From IMG/VR virus record IMGVR_UViG_3300013104_000082, positions 1 through 21,307 of that record: a stretch of 21,307 nucleotides of DNA. One strand, given 5' to 3'. Shown here piece after piece: positions 5,537-13,220 of this stretch (position 1 is its first letter; each line of letters starts with the position of its first letter). The DNA comes from a virus. The notes beneath the pieces were generated by a model. It was not told where the DNA came from. It worked only from the letters and a program-made list of their open reading frames with translations, and ran no database searches. Position numbers and translations under genes: made by a program.

Positions 5537-6751
5537 GTGCCAGTTCTACAGTTGACCGAAGACCAGCAGGATGCAGTCGAGTTGCTCAACGAGGATCTCG
5601 TTGCAGTTGCTCTTGGCAATGGCTGGGCAGAGGTCGGACCGTCCGGTTGCAATGACGACTACGCGTTCACCGTGCTGGAGCACGCCGGCCTGGATGGCAA
5701 GTTGCAACTGCTCGTCGCGGTGTTCGACTCCGAGGCCGACAGCAGCCCCGACAAGTTTGTGATCGGTAACAAGGTGATCAGTCAGTCCGAAATGCTGGCG
5801 CTGATCAACACCAACCACCGTGTGCCGCCCACTGATGCCGCCCATAGTGCCGCCCATACGGAGGAGACTGTGCCGCCCACTGCTGTGCCGCCCACCAGCA
5901 CCGATGCAATGCCGCCCACTGTGCCTCCCACTGGGGAATCCGATGCCGCCCATAGCGAGGAGGTGCTCGATGCCGCCCACCAGCACAAGGAGAAGCTGGA
6001 AGAGTACGGGGAGATGCCGCCCACCAGCGAGGAAGCATTCTGGGTCGGCAAGACCAACCTGCTCGAAACTGATTACGATCCGGACACGGTCAGCCAGGAA
6101 ACCATCGACGCTGGTGCCGCCCGTATCGCGGAGTCGATCGACGGAGCTCCCGAAGACCTGCCGTTGCCGACCAAGGTCACCTTCATGGACATCGGCTTCG
6201 ATCTGTTGTGGAACAAGGACGAGAGTGCCGCCCACGCAACAGTGAGCAACCCGGATCGCCTGGGAGAGTCGCACGCCGCGCTGGCGATCAAACTCAAGCA
6301 CACGCTCGAGGACGAACTGATGCTCGATCCGAGGGAGGGTGACCGCTGGATCGCGGAGTGTGACGCTGTGCTCAAGGCCAACGCTGACGTGAAGCAGGCC
6401 CAGAAGCATCCCACGCCGGACAAGAACCATCAGCCCGCGTACTCGGAGAACGAGACGCACGAGGCTGCCGCTGACCTGGCACAGGACGAGGATCGGTTGT
6501 GGTCGAACCTGGTCTCTCATCTGTCCGACGAGGAGATCATCAAGGCGGTGCTAGGCAAGACGGTCCACTGGCACAACAAGCACAGCCGACGAGACAACTC
6601 GGCCAAGGTGACCGCCAAGGCCACCAACCACCCGGCCCAGATCACCTCCAATCTGATCGACCAGGACGACTACCGCACCCTCTCGTTCCTGGAGGAAGGT
6701 GGCGGCTTCCGCTCGCTCGCGGTGTGCCGCATCACCAAGATCACCCGATAA
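5537..6751 (+). CDS. Hypothetical 404-aa protein with repeat-bearing linker; candidate replication initiator
   Basis: The first long rightward gene. The GTG at 5537 follows AATAGGAGATGAA; an ATG at 5532 is in a frame that stops after seven codons. The protein has an N-terminal domain (about 1-95), a low-complexity linker of PPT and AAH peptides (about 95-170), and a C-terminal part ending in VHWHNKHSRRDNSAKV and FLEEGGGFRSLAVCRI (about 345-400), which looks like a small beta domain. No catalytic motif is visible and I cannot name the family. The linker DNA carries the TGCCGCCCA array described separately. In phage lambda the O initiator gene likewise carries origin iterons in its linker region; by analogy only, this could be an initiator or another protein that binds its own gene. 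Confidence 0.8.
   Translation: MPVLQLTEDQQDAVELLNEDLVAVALGNGWAEVGPSGCNDDYAFTVLEHAGLDGKLQLLVAVFDSEADSSPDKFVIGNKVISQSEMLALINTNHRVPPTDAAHSAAHTEETVPPTAVPPTSTDAMPPTVPPTGESDAAHSEEVLDAAHQHKEKLEEYGEMPPTSEEAFWVGKTNLLETDYDPDTVSQETIDAGAARIAESIDGAPEDLPLPTKVTFMDIGFDLLWNKDESAAHATVSNPDRLGESHAALAIKLKHTLEDELMLDPREGDRWIAECDAVLKANADVKQAQKHPTPDKNHQPAYSENETHEAAADLAQDEDRLWSNLVSHLSDEEIIKAVLGKTVHWHNKHSRRDNSAKVTAKATNHPAQITSNLIDQDDYRTLSFLEEGGGFRSLAVCRITKITR
5823..6234 (+). repeat. TGCCGCCCA direct-repeat array inside the 404-aa gene (candidate origin or binding array)
   Basis: Exact TGCCGCCCA starts at 5823, 5836, 5848, 5871, 5886, 5910, 5944, 5971, 6015 and 6226, with one-mismatch copies at 5922 and 6115. All have the same orientation; several share an extended form, ATGCCGCCCA followed by YHRG. 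The copies occupy two reading frames of the gene, reading as PPT in one and AAH in the other, so the DNA word is kept while the peptide changes. I found no other copy on either strand in the window by eye. The spacing in the dense part is 12-27 bp. Confidence 0.85.
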
Positions 6752-6975
6752 TGGAAGCGACGACCAAGGAGCAGCGAAGGATCTGCTGGCCAGATCCCGA
6801 TGGGGTATGCCTGGAAGGCGGATGCGGCTACTGCAACTACGAGCGATTTAGGGACGTGAAGTCAATCCGTAAGCACGTGGACAAGCACCCGGAGTTGGAG
6901 AAGGCGTTCATCTACGGGATGCAACGAGGGTGGAACAACGCGATGTCCAGGGTTGTCACGTCCACAAGACAATAA
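6751..6975 (+). CDS. Small C2H2-like zinc-finger protein (74 aa)
   Basis: A 74-residue protein whose ATG overlaps the upstream stop (TAATG), so translation is probably coupled. It contains C-x4-C-x2-C (VCLEGGCGYC, residues 20-28) followed by KSIRKHVDKH with two histidines, giving a C-x2-C-x13-H-x3-H arrangement close to a classical zinc finger. This supports zinc binding and perhaps DNA or RNA contact, but no family is assigned. The C-terminus is basic. It lies between the candidate initiator gene and the helicase. Confidence 0.75.
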   Translation: MEATTKEQRRICWPDPDGVCLEGGCGYCNYERFRDVKSIRKHVDKHPELEKAFIYGMQRGWNNAMSRVVTSTRQ

Positions 6976-6992
6976 ATGTCCGAGCAGGGATG

Positions 6993-7015
6993 TACCCTGT
7001 TGATCTACCACCAAG
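6993..7015 (+). promoter_or_regulatory. Weak promoter candidate before the gene at 7023
   Basis: A TACCCT -10-like box (6993-6998) is followed after 8 nt by ACCACCAAG (7007-7015) and then the GGAG ribosome-binding site. No convincing -35 box is seen, so support rests on the recurring ACCACC element. Confidence 0.4.
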
Positions 7016-7022
7016 GAGCCCC

Positions 7023-7184
7023 ATGAAGAAGTTCATCGTCGACACCCAGCAGACGATCACCAACACGTACACCGTACTGGCCGAGTCGGCCGAGGACGCC
7101 GCGAGCAACTACGCGGATGGCAGCCTCGTTCACTCCGAGAACTCCGGCACGTTCATCGGGTCCGTCGAGGAGGATCTGACCTAG
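7023..7184 (+). CDS. Small hypothetical protein (53 aa)
   Basis: A 53-residue acidic protein starting MKKFIVDTQQTITNTYTVLA, then ESAEDAASNYADG, and ending FIGSVEEDLT. The pattern beta-strand, helix, beta-strand is common in tiny phage proteins of unknown role. The start is well supported by AAGGAG 5 nt upstream. The helicase gene begins on the base after its stop codon. A weak promoter with an ACCACCAAG element precedes it. Confidence 0.8.
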   Translation: MKKFIVDTQQTITNTYTVLAESAEDAASNYADGSLVHSENSGTFIGSVEEDLT

Positions 7185-9305
7185 ATGCCATCGCTAGTAT
7201 TCGATGACCCTATCCAGCAGGCCGCGCACGCGTCGTGGTCTGCTGGGTTCGTCTTCGCAGACCTGACCCAAGATCCCAAAGACCCAGGCCAGATCTCTAT
7301 CTGGCATCCCTGGACCCGCGAGCGTGGCAAGGCCTTCGACCAGAAGCTCTCCGCTCTCGGCGCCAAACTCGGAAGGCGAAAGAACGATGAGTGGCGTCTA
7401 CCAGCTTCAACCACGAACCTTCGAGCCCTTGAGCACCTGGCCGGAGACCTATTCGATCCAACCGAACGGCTGGAAGACTGGTTCTTCGCAGAGGTGGAGC
7501 GACTCAACTCTCTCGACAATCTGGCTTCCTCATCCAGTGATGCCGTGCTTTCAGCCCACACGGTCGAGGAAGCACCAAAGATCGCCAGAATGGCTCACGC
7601 CTACCAGCGAGCTGGAATTGTATTTGGCGCTACTACCAGGCGTTTTGGTCTATTCGACCAGCCGGGGCTGGGGAAAACCCTGCAGTGTTTTGGAGCTGTG
7701 GTCGAAGCTGGCATCACCGGCGACATCCTTGTTCTGGCGCCAACTGCTGCTGTGGCGATCACTTGGCCCGATGAACTCGCAATGTGGCTACCCGAAGACG
7801 ACGTTGTGGTTGTCAACGGAGATGGGAAGCGACGTAAGCAGATGCTCCACGCGGCCCTGGACGTGGAGCCTACAGCCAAGCGCCGCTGGTTCATCGTTAA
7901 CTTGGAGATGGCGAGGTCGGAATGGGTCAAACCAGGCGTTGAGGTCCGCTACCCGAAGACTGGACCGAATAAGCGCAACGGCACCGACCCGCGGAAGCGC
8001 GAGTTCCCCGTACCCGGATGGTGGGACTACAAGTACCCGGAACTCTTCGGCTCGTTCACGATCGAGGAGGACGGGCAGGAGGTCATAGTCGAGTACGACT
8101 CGTGGGCCACCATCGTTGTCGACGAGAGCCACCGCGGTCTCATCACCAAGACCTCGATCCCGCAGGATCAGACTCTCATCCGGGCCGGCATGGGCAAGTT
8201 GCCGCTGGCGGAGGGCGGACTCAAGATCGCGATGTCCGGCACGCCGATGCGCGGCAAGGTCGAGAACCTCTGGGGGACGCTGAACTGGCTGTACCCCGAG
8301 TTGTACAGCTCGTACTGGGACTGGGTCGAACGATGGTTCACATTCGTGGAACTCGACGACGGCAAGTCCGTGATCGACACGCTCGACGAGAGCAAGTCAG
8401 GAGAGTTCTACCGTGACATCCAGCCGTACATCCTCCGACGAACCAAGAAGGAGGTCCGCGCGGAACTGCCGGACAAGCTGTACGCCGGAACCCCGCTGCC
8501 GGACGAGTTCGGACGTGTGGACGAGACTTCGCCGGTGGGCCACTGGCTGGAGATGCACCCGAAGCAGGCCAAGGCCTACGCGGAGATCGTGGCCGAAGCG
8601 GAGACCCGCCTCGAGTCGGGCATCCTGGCTGCCAATGGACGATTGGCCGAACTGGTACGAATGAAGCAGTTCGCCAGCTCGTACGGGGACATCGAGACGT
8701 ACCTCGACTCGGAGGGTGACGAGGCGGTCCGGTTCAAGCCGCTGCTGCCGTCGAACAAGTTCGACTGGATCGTGGAGTTCCTCGAGAGCCTGGGGATCAC
8801 CAAGAACCCGACGGTGGAGTACGACGAAGACGGCAACCCGGAGTACCGGAAGGTCGTCATCGCGTCCCAGTTCACCTCGCTGATCGACCTGTACGACCGC
8901 GAGTTGACCAAGAAGGGGATCAAGTGCCTGAAGATTACCGGCAAGGTAAATACGAAGACCCGCGTCGAAGCTGCCAAGACCTGGCAGAACGGCGAGGATG
9001 GCCCCCGTGTGTTCCTGCTGAACACGATGGCTGGTGGAGTCGCGCTGACGCTCGATAGCGCGGACGACCTGATCCTCGTCGACGAGACGTTCATTCCGGA
9101 CGAGCAGGAGCAGGTGGAGGACCGTATCCACCGCGTCTCTCGGATGCACCAGGTGACGATCCACTACCTGCGCAGCCTCGGGACGGTCGAGGAGACCATC
9201 GCCATGACAACGTCGATCCGCGAGAAGATGACGAAGTTGCTGCTCGACGGCGAGCGAGGGGTGAAGTTCTTCAAGAAGTTGGTGACCCCGATCAAACGGA
9301 GTTGA
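7185..9305 (+). CDS. SNF2/SWI-type DNA helicase or translocase (706 aa)
   Basis: A superfamily 2 ATP-dependent DNA translocase that should remodel or unwind DNA during replication or recombination. The RecA-like domain 1 has motif I QPGLGKT (159-165), motif II DESH (313-316) and motif III SGTP (351-354). Domain 2 has QFTSLIDLYDREL and motifs V and VI (NTMAGGVALTL; QVEDRIHRVSRMHQV at about 643-657). The VALTL-to-RxHR arrangement is typical of SNF2 proteins. The first 130 residues are family-specific. The ATG follows the preceding TAG directly, with GGAGGATC as RBS inside the previous gene. Its stop overlaps the promoter for the next gene. Whether it unwinds or only translocates cannot be read from sequence. 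Confidence 0.93.
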   Translation: MPSLVFDDPIQQAAHASWSAGFVFADLTQDPKDPGQISIWHPWTRERGKAFDQKLSALGAKLGRRKNDEWRLPASTTNLRALEHLAGDLFDPTERLEDWFFAEVERLNSLDNLASSSSDAVLSAHTVEEAPKIARMAHAYQRAGIVFGATTRRFGLFDQPGLGKTLQCFGAVVEAGITGDILVLAPTAAVAITWPDELAMWLPEDDVVVVNGDGKRRKQMLHAALDVEPTAKRRWFIVNLEMARSEWVKPGVEVRYPKTGPNKRNGTDPRKREFPVPGWWDYKYPELFGSFTIEEDGQEVIVEYDSWATIVVDESHRGLITKTSIPQDQTLIRAGMGKLPLAEGGLKIAMSGTPMRGKVENLWGTLNWLYPELYSSYWDWVERWFTFVELDDGKSVIDTLDESKSGEFYRDIQPYILRRTKKEVRAELPDKLYAGTPLPDEFGRVDETSPVGHWLEMHPKQAKAYAEIVAEAETRLESGILAANGRLAELVRMKQFASSYGDIETYLDSEGDEAVRFKPLLPSNKFDWIVEFLESLGITKNPTVEYDEDGNPEYRKVVIASQFTSLIDLYDRELTKKGIKCLKITGKVNTKTRVEAAKTWQNGEDGPRVFLLNTMAGGVALTLDSADDLILVDETFIPDEQEQVEDRIHRVSRMHQVTIHYLRSLGTVEETIAMTTSIREKMTKLLLDGERGVKFFKKLVTPIKRS

Positions 9306-9344
9306 CGGAATGCTCTTACGTGCTACAGTAGGTCTACCACCGAA
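9302..9344 (+). promoter_or_regulatory. Internal promoter before the gene at 9358
   Basis: A near-consensus TTGACG -35 (9302-9307, overlapping the helicase stop codon) and TACAGT -10 (9324-9329) with a 16-bp spacer. ACCACCGAA begins exactly 6 nt after the -10 (9336-9344), followed by AGGAG and ATG. This is the best sigma-70-like promoter of the right arm. Confidence 0.8.
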
Positions 9345-9357
9345 TAGGAGAGAAACC

Positions 9358-9570
9358 ATGAGCAATGCAATCGAAGTCGACATCATCTCGGAGGAGGGAA
9401 AGTTCCTCTCGATGTATGGCGTATCTGTGCCGGCCCTTCCGCGCAAGGGCGACACCATCGACGCGGTCGATCACCGCGGACTGTCGCGCGAGCACGAGGT
9501 TATTGGCGTCCACTTCTCGCGAGACCCCAAGGTCAGCGATGCCTACGAGGTTACGGTGGTGACCGAATGA
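9358..9570 (+). CDS. Small hypothetical protein (70 aa)
   Basis: A 70-residue protein, likely all-beta (IEVDIISEEGKFLSMYGVSV, DTIDAVDHRG, YEVTVVTE). No motif is recognised. The ATG follows AATAGGAGAGAAACC and lies downstream of the strong internal promoter at 9302-9329. Its end overlaps the next start by four bases (ATGA), so the two are probably translated together. Confidence 0.8.
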   Translation: MSNAIEVDIISEEGKFLSMYGVSVPALPRKGDTIDAVDHRGLSREHEVIGVHFSRDPKVSDAYEVTVVTE

Positions 9571-9800
9571 GCGTGACTGCCGAGGTCGGCCAGCGCTACT
9601 GGCTGAACAAACTGAAGGTCGAGTGGGAGGTCGTCAGCATCACCGAGGACGGCACGCAGGTTCTTCTGGAGCAGAAGACCGGCGCCATCTTCGGCGGCGT
9701 CCGCGGGAGCGGCCCGATGCGGTACGGCACCAACTCTGTCCCGCGGGTTCGCCGCTGGGTCACCATCGACGAGCTACTACCGATCAAGGACAAGAAGTGA
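9567..9800 (+). CDS. Small basic hypothetical protein (77 aa)
   Basis: A 77-residue protein with a beta-strand pattern (RYWLNKLKVEWEVVSI, TQVLLEQKTGAIFGG) and a basic end (RVRRWV, PIKDKK). The architecture might be a small SH3-like barrel, but that is a guess from strand pattern only. It starts in an ATGA overlap with the 70-aa gene, and its stop overlaps the GTG of the nuclease gene (GTGA). It may be an accessory protein for the recombination genes that follow; nothing more can be said. Confidence 0.8.
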   Translation: MSVTAEVGQRYWLNKLKVEWEVVSITEDGTQVLLEQKTGAIFGGVRGSGPMRYGTNSVPRVRRWVTIDELLPIKDKK

Positions 9801-10999
9801 GCAGTGACCTGGTAAACGTCGGAGGGGGTGTGCTGGCGCCGTACACCGACCTGCCGATCTTCCGCACCTCCGAGCGGAAGGCCTTCAAGAACTGCCAGTG
9901 GCAGTGGTGGTACGTGTACGTCGAGGGCCTGCAGAAGAAGGGGGCACGCAAGGGAGCTCTCTGGTTCGGCCAGGGAATCCACCTCGCGCTCGAACGCTGG
10001 TACATCCCCGGCAAGGACCGCGGGGTCGATCCGATCGTCACCTGGCTGGAGTACTGCCTCGAGGCCTCGACCGACATCCGCGTCGAGGATGACGACGGAG
10101 AGTTCCTGACGTGGATGGATGCCAAGGATCTCGGCGTGGCCATGCTTACCCACATGCTGGAGACGTACGGCGACGACGACGAGTGGTACATCCTCTCGCC
10201 GGAGCAGACGGTCGAAGTGCTGATCCAACATCCGCAGCGGCCAGGAGAGATCCTGGTCCGCTACGTCGGCGTGTTCGACATCGTGGCCCGCAACCGCAAG
10301 ACCGGACTGATCTGGCTGTGGGACCACAAGACCGCGCGACAGATCAAGGTCAGCCACCTGAAGATGGACGAGCAGGCCGGTTCGTACTGGACCATCGCGG
10401 AGCCCGCGCTCAAGGCCGACGGCGTCATCGGGGAGAACGAACACCTCCGCGGTATCCTGTACAACTTCATCACGAAGTCTCCGCCGGACGAGCGTCCTCG
10501 CAACGCAGACGGGCTGTACTGCAACAAGCCGGTCAAGAAGGACTACGTCGCCGCTCTTTTGGGGCTCTACGACGACGAGTTGGCCAGGCATGGCGACCCG
10601 ATAGACCAATCGGACATCCCGGTCGAGTTGACCGAGAAGGGGCTGAACACCCTGAAACTCCCCGAGTTGATCAAGCTGGCCAAGAAGGAGGACCTCGAGG
10701 TCTTCGGTGCTCCGTCCAAGGTTCAGCCGGCCAAACGGTTCCACCGCGAGGAGGTGCAGCGATCCCCGAAGGCCCGCGAGCGACAGATCAAAAGGATCGG
10801 AGAGGACTACCTGCAACTGGCAGCCGTCCGCGACGGGCATTTTGCCAAGACCAAGAACCCTGGGGACCACTGCAACTGGTGCCCGATGAAGATGTTGTGC
10901 GAGATCGACGAGGAGGGTGGCGACACCGAAGAGATCATCGAGTTCGCATACGAGAAGTTCGACCCGTACGAGCAGTACACCACCGAAGGGAAATCATGA
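9797..10999 (+). CDS. Cas4/RecB-like exonuclease with a predicted Fe-S cluster (400 aa)
   Basis: A PD-(D/E)xK nuclease, probably an exonuclease that resects phage DNA ends for recombination. The catalytic pattern is seen as GVFD (D161) followed by WDHKT (D176, K178). One N-terminal cysteine (C33) and a C-terminal C-x2-C-x5-C (359, 362, 368) match the four-cysteine [4Fe-4S] site of Cas4 and AddB nucleases. There is no CRISPR array or other cas gene, so the CRISPR role of Cas4 does not apply. The GTG at 9797 overlaps the preceding stop; the frame is open further upstream but that part lies in the previous gene. The Sak4-like gene downstream fits a resection-annealing pair. Confidence 0.88.
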   Translation: MSSDLVNVGGGVLAPYTDLPIFRTSERKAFKNCQWQWWYVYVEGLQKKGARKGALWFGQGIHLALERWYIPGKDRGVDPIVTWLEYCLEASTDIRVEDDDGEFLTWMDAKDLGVAMLTHMLETYGDDDEWYILSPEQTVEVLIQHPQRPGEILVRYVGVFDIVARNRKTGLIWLWDHKTARQIKVSHLKMDEQAGSYWTIAEPALKADGVIGENEHLRGILYNFITKSPPDERPRNADGLYCNKPVKKDYVAALLGLYDDELARHGDPIDQSDIPVELTEKGLNTLKLPELIKLAKKEDLEVFGAPSKVQPAKRFHREEVQRSPKARERQIKRIGEDYLQLAAVRDGHFAKTKNPGDHCNWCPMKMLCEIDEEGGDTEEIIEFAYEKFDPYEQYTTEGKS

Positions 11000-11304
11000 G
11001 ACTGCTGGAAAATACCTACCAGGTTAGCTACCACCTGCCGAACATCTCACCGGTACTGGACTCCGAAACGAACGTGAACGCCTACCCGAAGCACATGCGG
11101 GTTCGAGCCGCTCATGCAGAGGAGGCGATCGCCCGAGTTCACGACTCCCTGGTGGAGACTCACAACCAGAACATGGAGAAGGCCTTCGGGCAGTCGGTGA
11201 ATCCGATTCTGAGCCCGGACGCCGCGAAGTTCTTCGAGGGTCGTGACGGACTCATCTTCTACCGCTCCGACTTCCCGATCATGGAAGCGAAGGTCGTCGC
11301 ATGA
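10996..11304 (+). CDS. Hypothetical protein (102 aa)
   Basis: A 102-residue protein that starts in an ATGA overlap with the nuclease gene and ends in one with the next gene. ACCACCGAA (10979-10987) followed by GGG lies just before the ATG, inside the nuclease coding region. The middle looks helical (RVRAAHAEEAIARVHDSLVE); the ends look beta. No catalytic or metal motif is visible and no family is recognised. The setting between nuclease and ATPase suggests an accessory role in recombination, which is inference from position only. Confidence 0.8.
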   Translation: MRLLENTYQVSYHLPNISPVLDSETNVNAYPKHMRVRAAHAEEAIARVHDSLVETHNQNMEKAFGQSVNPILSPDAAKFFEGRDGLIFYRSDFPIMEAKVVA

Positions 11305-11528
11305 GCGATCGAGTAGAGATCGAAGTCGAGTACCGTGTCCGAGCCAAGATCGAGTTGCCCGAGGGCCAGGACTACGCGGACTTCATCGACTTCCCCGAGA
11401 ACTGGGAAGACGCACTGGTCAACGACCTGATGCACTCCGGCGACACCGGGGAGTTCTCCCGGTACGTGAAGGCGATCCGCGTGGACACCTCCGACAGCAC
11501 CGACGACCCCGATTGGATGGAACTCTGA
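11301..11528 (+). CDS. Small acidic hypothetical protein (75 aa)
   Basis: A 75-residue acidic protein with an alternating N-terminal strand (VEIEVEYRVRAKIEL), then a helical, acidic middle (NWEDALVNDLMHSGDTGEF) and a strand (YVKAIRVDTS). The N-terminal half recalls in style the 68-aa left-arm protein (both contain PDNWED or PENWED after a strand), a faint similarity that might reflect a shared small fold. It is translationally coupled to the gene before it and separated by 1 nt from the Sak4-like gene. Confidence 0.78.
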   Translation: MSDRVEIEVEYRVRAKIELPEGQDYADFIDFPENWEDALVNDLMHSGDTGEFSRYVKAIRVDTSDSTDDPDWMEL

Positions 11529-11529
11529 T

Positions 11530-12294
11530 ATGCCTCCCGTGATCCTCAAGGCAGAGGACTACACCCCGTACATCTCCATGCTGCTGTACTCCGACCCCGG
11601 AGTCGGCAAGACGGTCTTCGCCACCAGCTCGGAGTCTCCGACGCTGGTCCTGGCCACCGAGGAGGGCACCCTCTCCGGTGTCCGGCAGGGAGCGCAGTTC
11701 GACATCATCGAATGCTTCGCCCCCGAAGGTGGCTGGGAGGCGTTCGAGGAGTCAATCGACTGGCTCTACGACGGCAACGCGGAGAAGTACAACTGGGTCG
11801 TCGTCGACACCGCGACCAGCCTACAGCGGCGGATCATGCAGCACCTTTCGATCACGCGGTCGAACGATCCCTCCGCGAAGAACCGGAACCCCGACAAGTA
11901 CCAGTTGGACGAGTACGGGGAACAGCAGGTCAAGTTCCAGAAGGCCGTCGAGCGGCTCATCGCTCTGCCGGTCAACGTCCTGTTCACCGCTCATGCTCGG
12001 ATGGCCGAAGACCAGGACGGCGAGTTGTACGTCAAGCCTGACATCCACGGCAAGGAAGCCAAGGCCGGCGAGTTGGCGGTCTGGTTGTCCGCGAACGTCA
12101 TGGCCACCGGCTTCATGTCTCCGATCACCTACAAGAAGAAGGTCGACGGAGCAGAGAAAATCATCCAGGGCCGACAGATCCAATGGCGCGGGAACGAGAA
12201 GGTCCGCGCCAAGGACCGCTTCGACGTCCTCGGAGATCGCACGATCGACAAGTCGCTCAAGCACATCGAGGATCTCATCTTCGCCGACGACTGA
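11530..12294 (+). CDS. Sak4-like RecA-fold ATPase, single-strand annealing recombinase (254 aa)
   Basis: A compact RecA-fold ATPase. Walker A is SDPGVGKT (21-28) and Walker B is NWVVVDTAT (88-96, D93). The strand-4 region NVLFTAHARM fits the sensor-type segment of this family. Length and lack of extra domains match the Sak4 group of phage annealing proteins, which are distant RecA relatives and act with a cognate ssDNA-binding protein. The next gene looks like such a partner. Other AAA-type phage ATPases annotated as nucleotide-binding proteins are the alternative. The ATG at 11530 is 1 nt after the previous stop. Confidence 0.85.
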   Translation: MPPVILKAEDYTPYISMLLYSDPGVGKTVFATSSESPTLVLATEEGTLSGVRQGAQFDIIECFAPEGGWEAFEESIDWLYDGNAEKYNWVVVDTATSLQRRIMQHLSITRSNDPSAKNRNPDKYQLDEYGEQQVKFQKAVERLIALPVNVLFTAHARMAEDQDGELYVKPDIHGKEAKAGELAVWLSANVMATGFMSPITYKKKVDGAEKIIQGRQIQWRGNEKVRAKDRFDVLGDRTIDKSLKHIEDLIFADD

Positions 12295-12305
12295 TCGTGT
12301 AGCCT

Positions 12306-12311
12306 TACATT
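12306..12311 (+). promoter_or_regulatory. Possible -10 box before the gene at 12362
   Basis: TACATT, identical to the -10 box of the promoters at 2544 and 4958, lies 50 nt before the start codon in a 67-nt intergenic gap. No good -35 box is seen, so this is weak. Confidence 0.3.
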
Positions 12312-12361
12312 TCCACCGCTCGTAGAAACACCCCATCATCACAATTCAGGAGTAACAGCAG

Positions 12362-13216
12362 ATGCCCAAGATCAAGCTCGGTCTCAACGCGCAGGACAAA
12401 GCAGCCCTCGACAAGGCAGCAGAAGAGAACAGTTTCGCGCGGTACGACGGGGACATCCCGCCGAACGGCCTCTACAAGGCCGTCATCAAGGTGGTCAACT
12501 ACATGATGAGCAAGGAGAAGGTCGTCAACGGCGAAACCGTCGAAGGCAAGCCCCAACTCCGCGCGGTCGTCGAGATCAAGGAGCCGAAGGGCTCCGAGAA
12601 GGCCGAGTACAACGGCTACGCTCTCTTTCACTACATCACACTCCCCGTCGACCCGTCGTACGAGTACTACGGCCTGCAGTCCGCTCAGACGAAAGAGTTT
12701 CTCTGTGCTCTCGCCGGCGGTGACGAGTCGGCCTGGAAGGGCTACAAGGACGACAACATGGTCGGTGACGAGTCCAAGGTCATGAAGGTGACCAAGTTCG
12801 GTACGTACAGCCACAACCACAAGGTCGGATCGCCGGTCAAGATCATGATCGAGCAGGACGGCGAGTACAAGGGACAGCCCAACATGCGGATCAAGCAGTT
12901 CGGCCTGATCAAGGGAGCCAGTAAGCCCGAGGTCGACGCCAGCGTCGAGGAGCCCGAGAGCATCCCTCTCGTCGAGGACGACGAGCCGCCGACCAAGCCC
13001 GAGCCGAAGGAAGAGCCCAAGCGTGAAGACGTGGAGCCTGCTGCTGTGGAAACGGAAGCACCTGTGGATACAGGTGACGACGCAACGGACGAGAGTCCTG
13101 CTGCAGGTGAACAGCGTGATGAAGCGGCCTCGGACGATAGTGGATCTTCGGATTCCGGGGATGCCGCGAGTGAAGCTGCTCCGCGCCGACGACGCCGACG
13201 CTTTGCTGACGCATAA
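12362..13216 (+). CDS. Probable single-stranded-DNA-binding protein with long acidic tail (284 aa)
   Basis: A 284-residue protein with a folded N-terminal part (about 1-190; strands such as GLYKAVIKVVNYMM, QLRAVVEIKEPKG, GSPVKIMIEQDG) and a long disordered tail (about 195-272) of Glu, Asp, Pro and Ala. Replication-type phage SSBs often have this layout, and the place just after the Sak4-like gene fits a cognate SSB. Classical SSBs end in an acidic tip; here the tail ends in a run of arginines followed by FADA, which is unusual. No OB-fold motif can be proven by eye, so the function is inferred from context and composition. An AGGAG site precedes the ATG. Confidence 0.65.
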   Translation: MPKIKLGLNAQDKAALDKAAEENSFARYDGDIPPNGLYKAVIKVVNYMMSKEKVVNGETVEGKPQLRAVVEIKEPKGSEKAEYNGYALFHYITLPVDPSYEYYGLQSAQTKEFLCALAGGDESAWKGYKDDNMVGDESKVMKVTKFGTYSHNHKVGSPVKIMIEQDGEYKGQPNMRIKQFGLIKGASKPEVDASVEEPESIPLVEDDEPPTKPEPKEEPKREDVEPAAVETEAPVDTGDDATDESPAAGEQRDEAASDDSGSSDSGDAASEAAPRRRRRRFADA

Positions 13217-13220
13217 CAGC

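Noticed and set aside
5546-6520. 324-codon open frame antisense to the 404-aa gene
   Set aside because: Its composition is driven by the repeat array read backwards (GRH repeats); no promoter or RBS, and the rightward gene has a good start and fits the operon.
9797-10999. Cas4 of a CRISPR adaptation module
   Set aside because: No cas1, cas2 or CRISPR array is present; neighbours are phage recombination genes. Cas4-like nucleases are common in phages without CRISPR.
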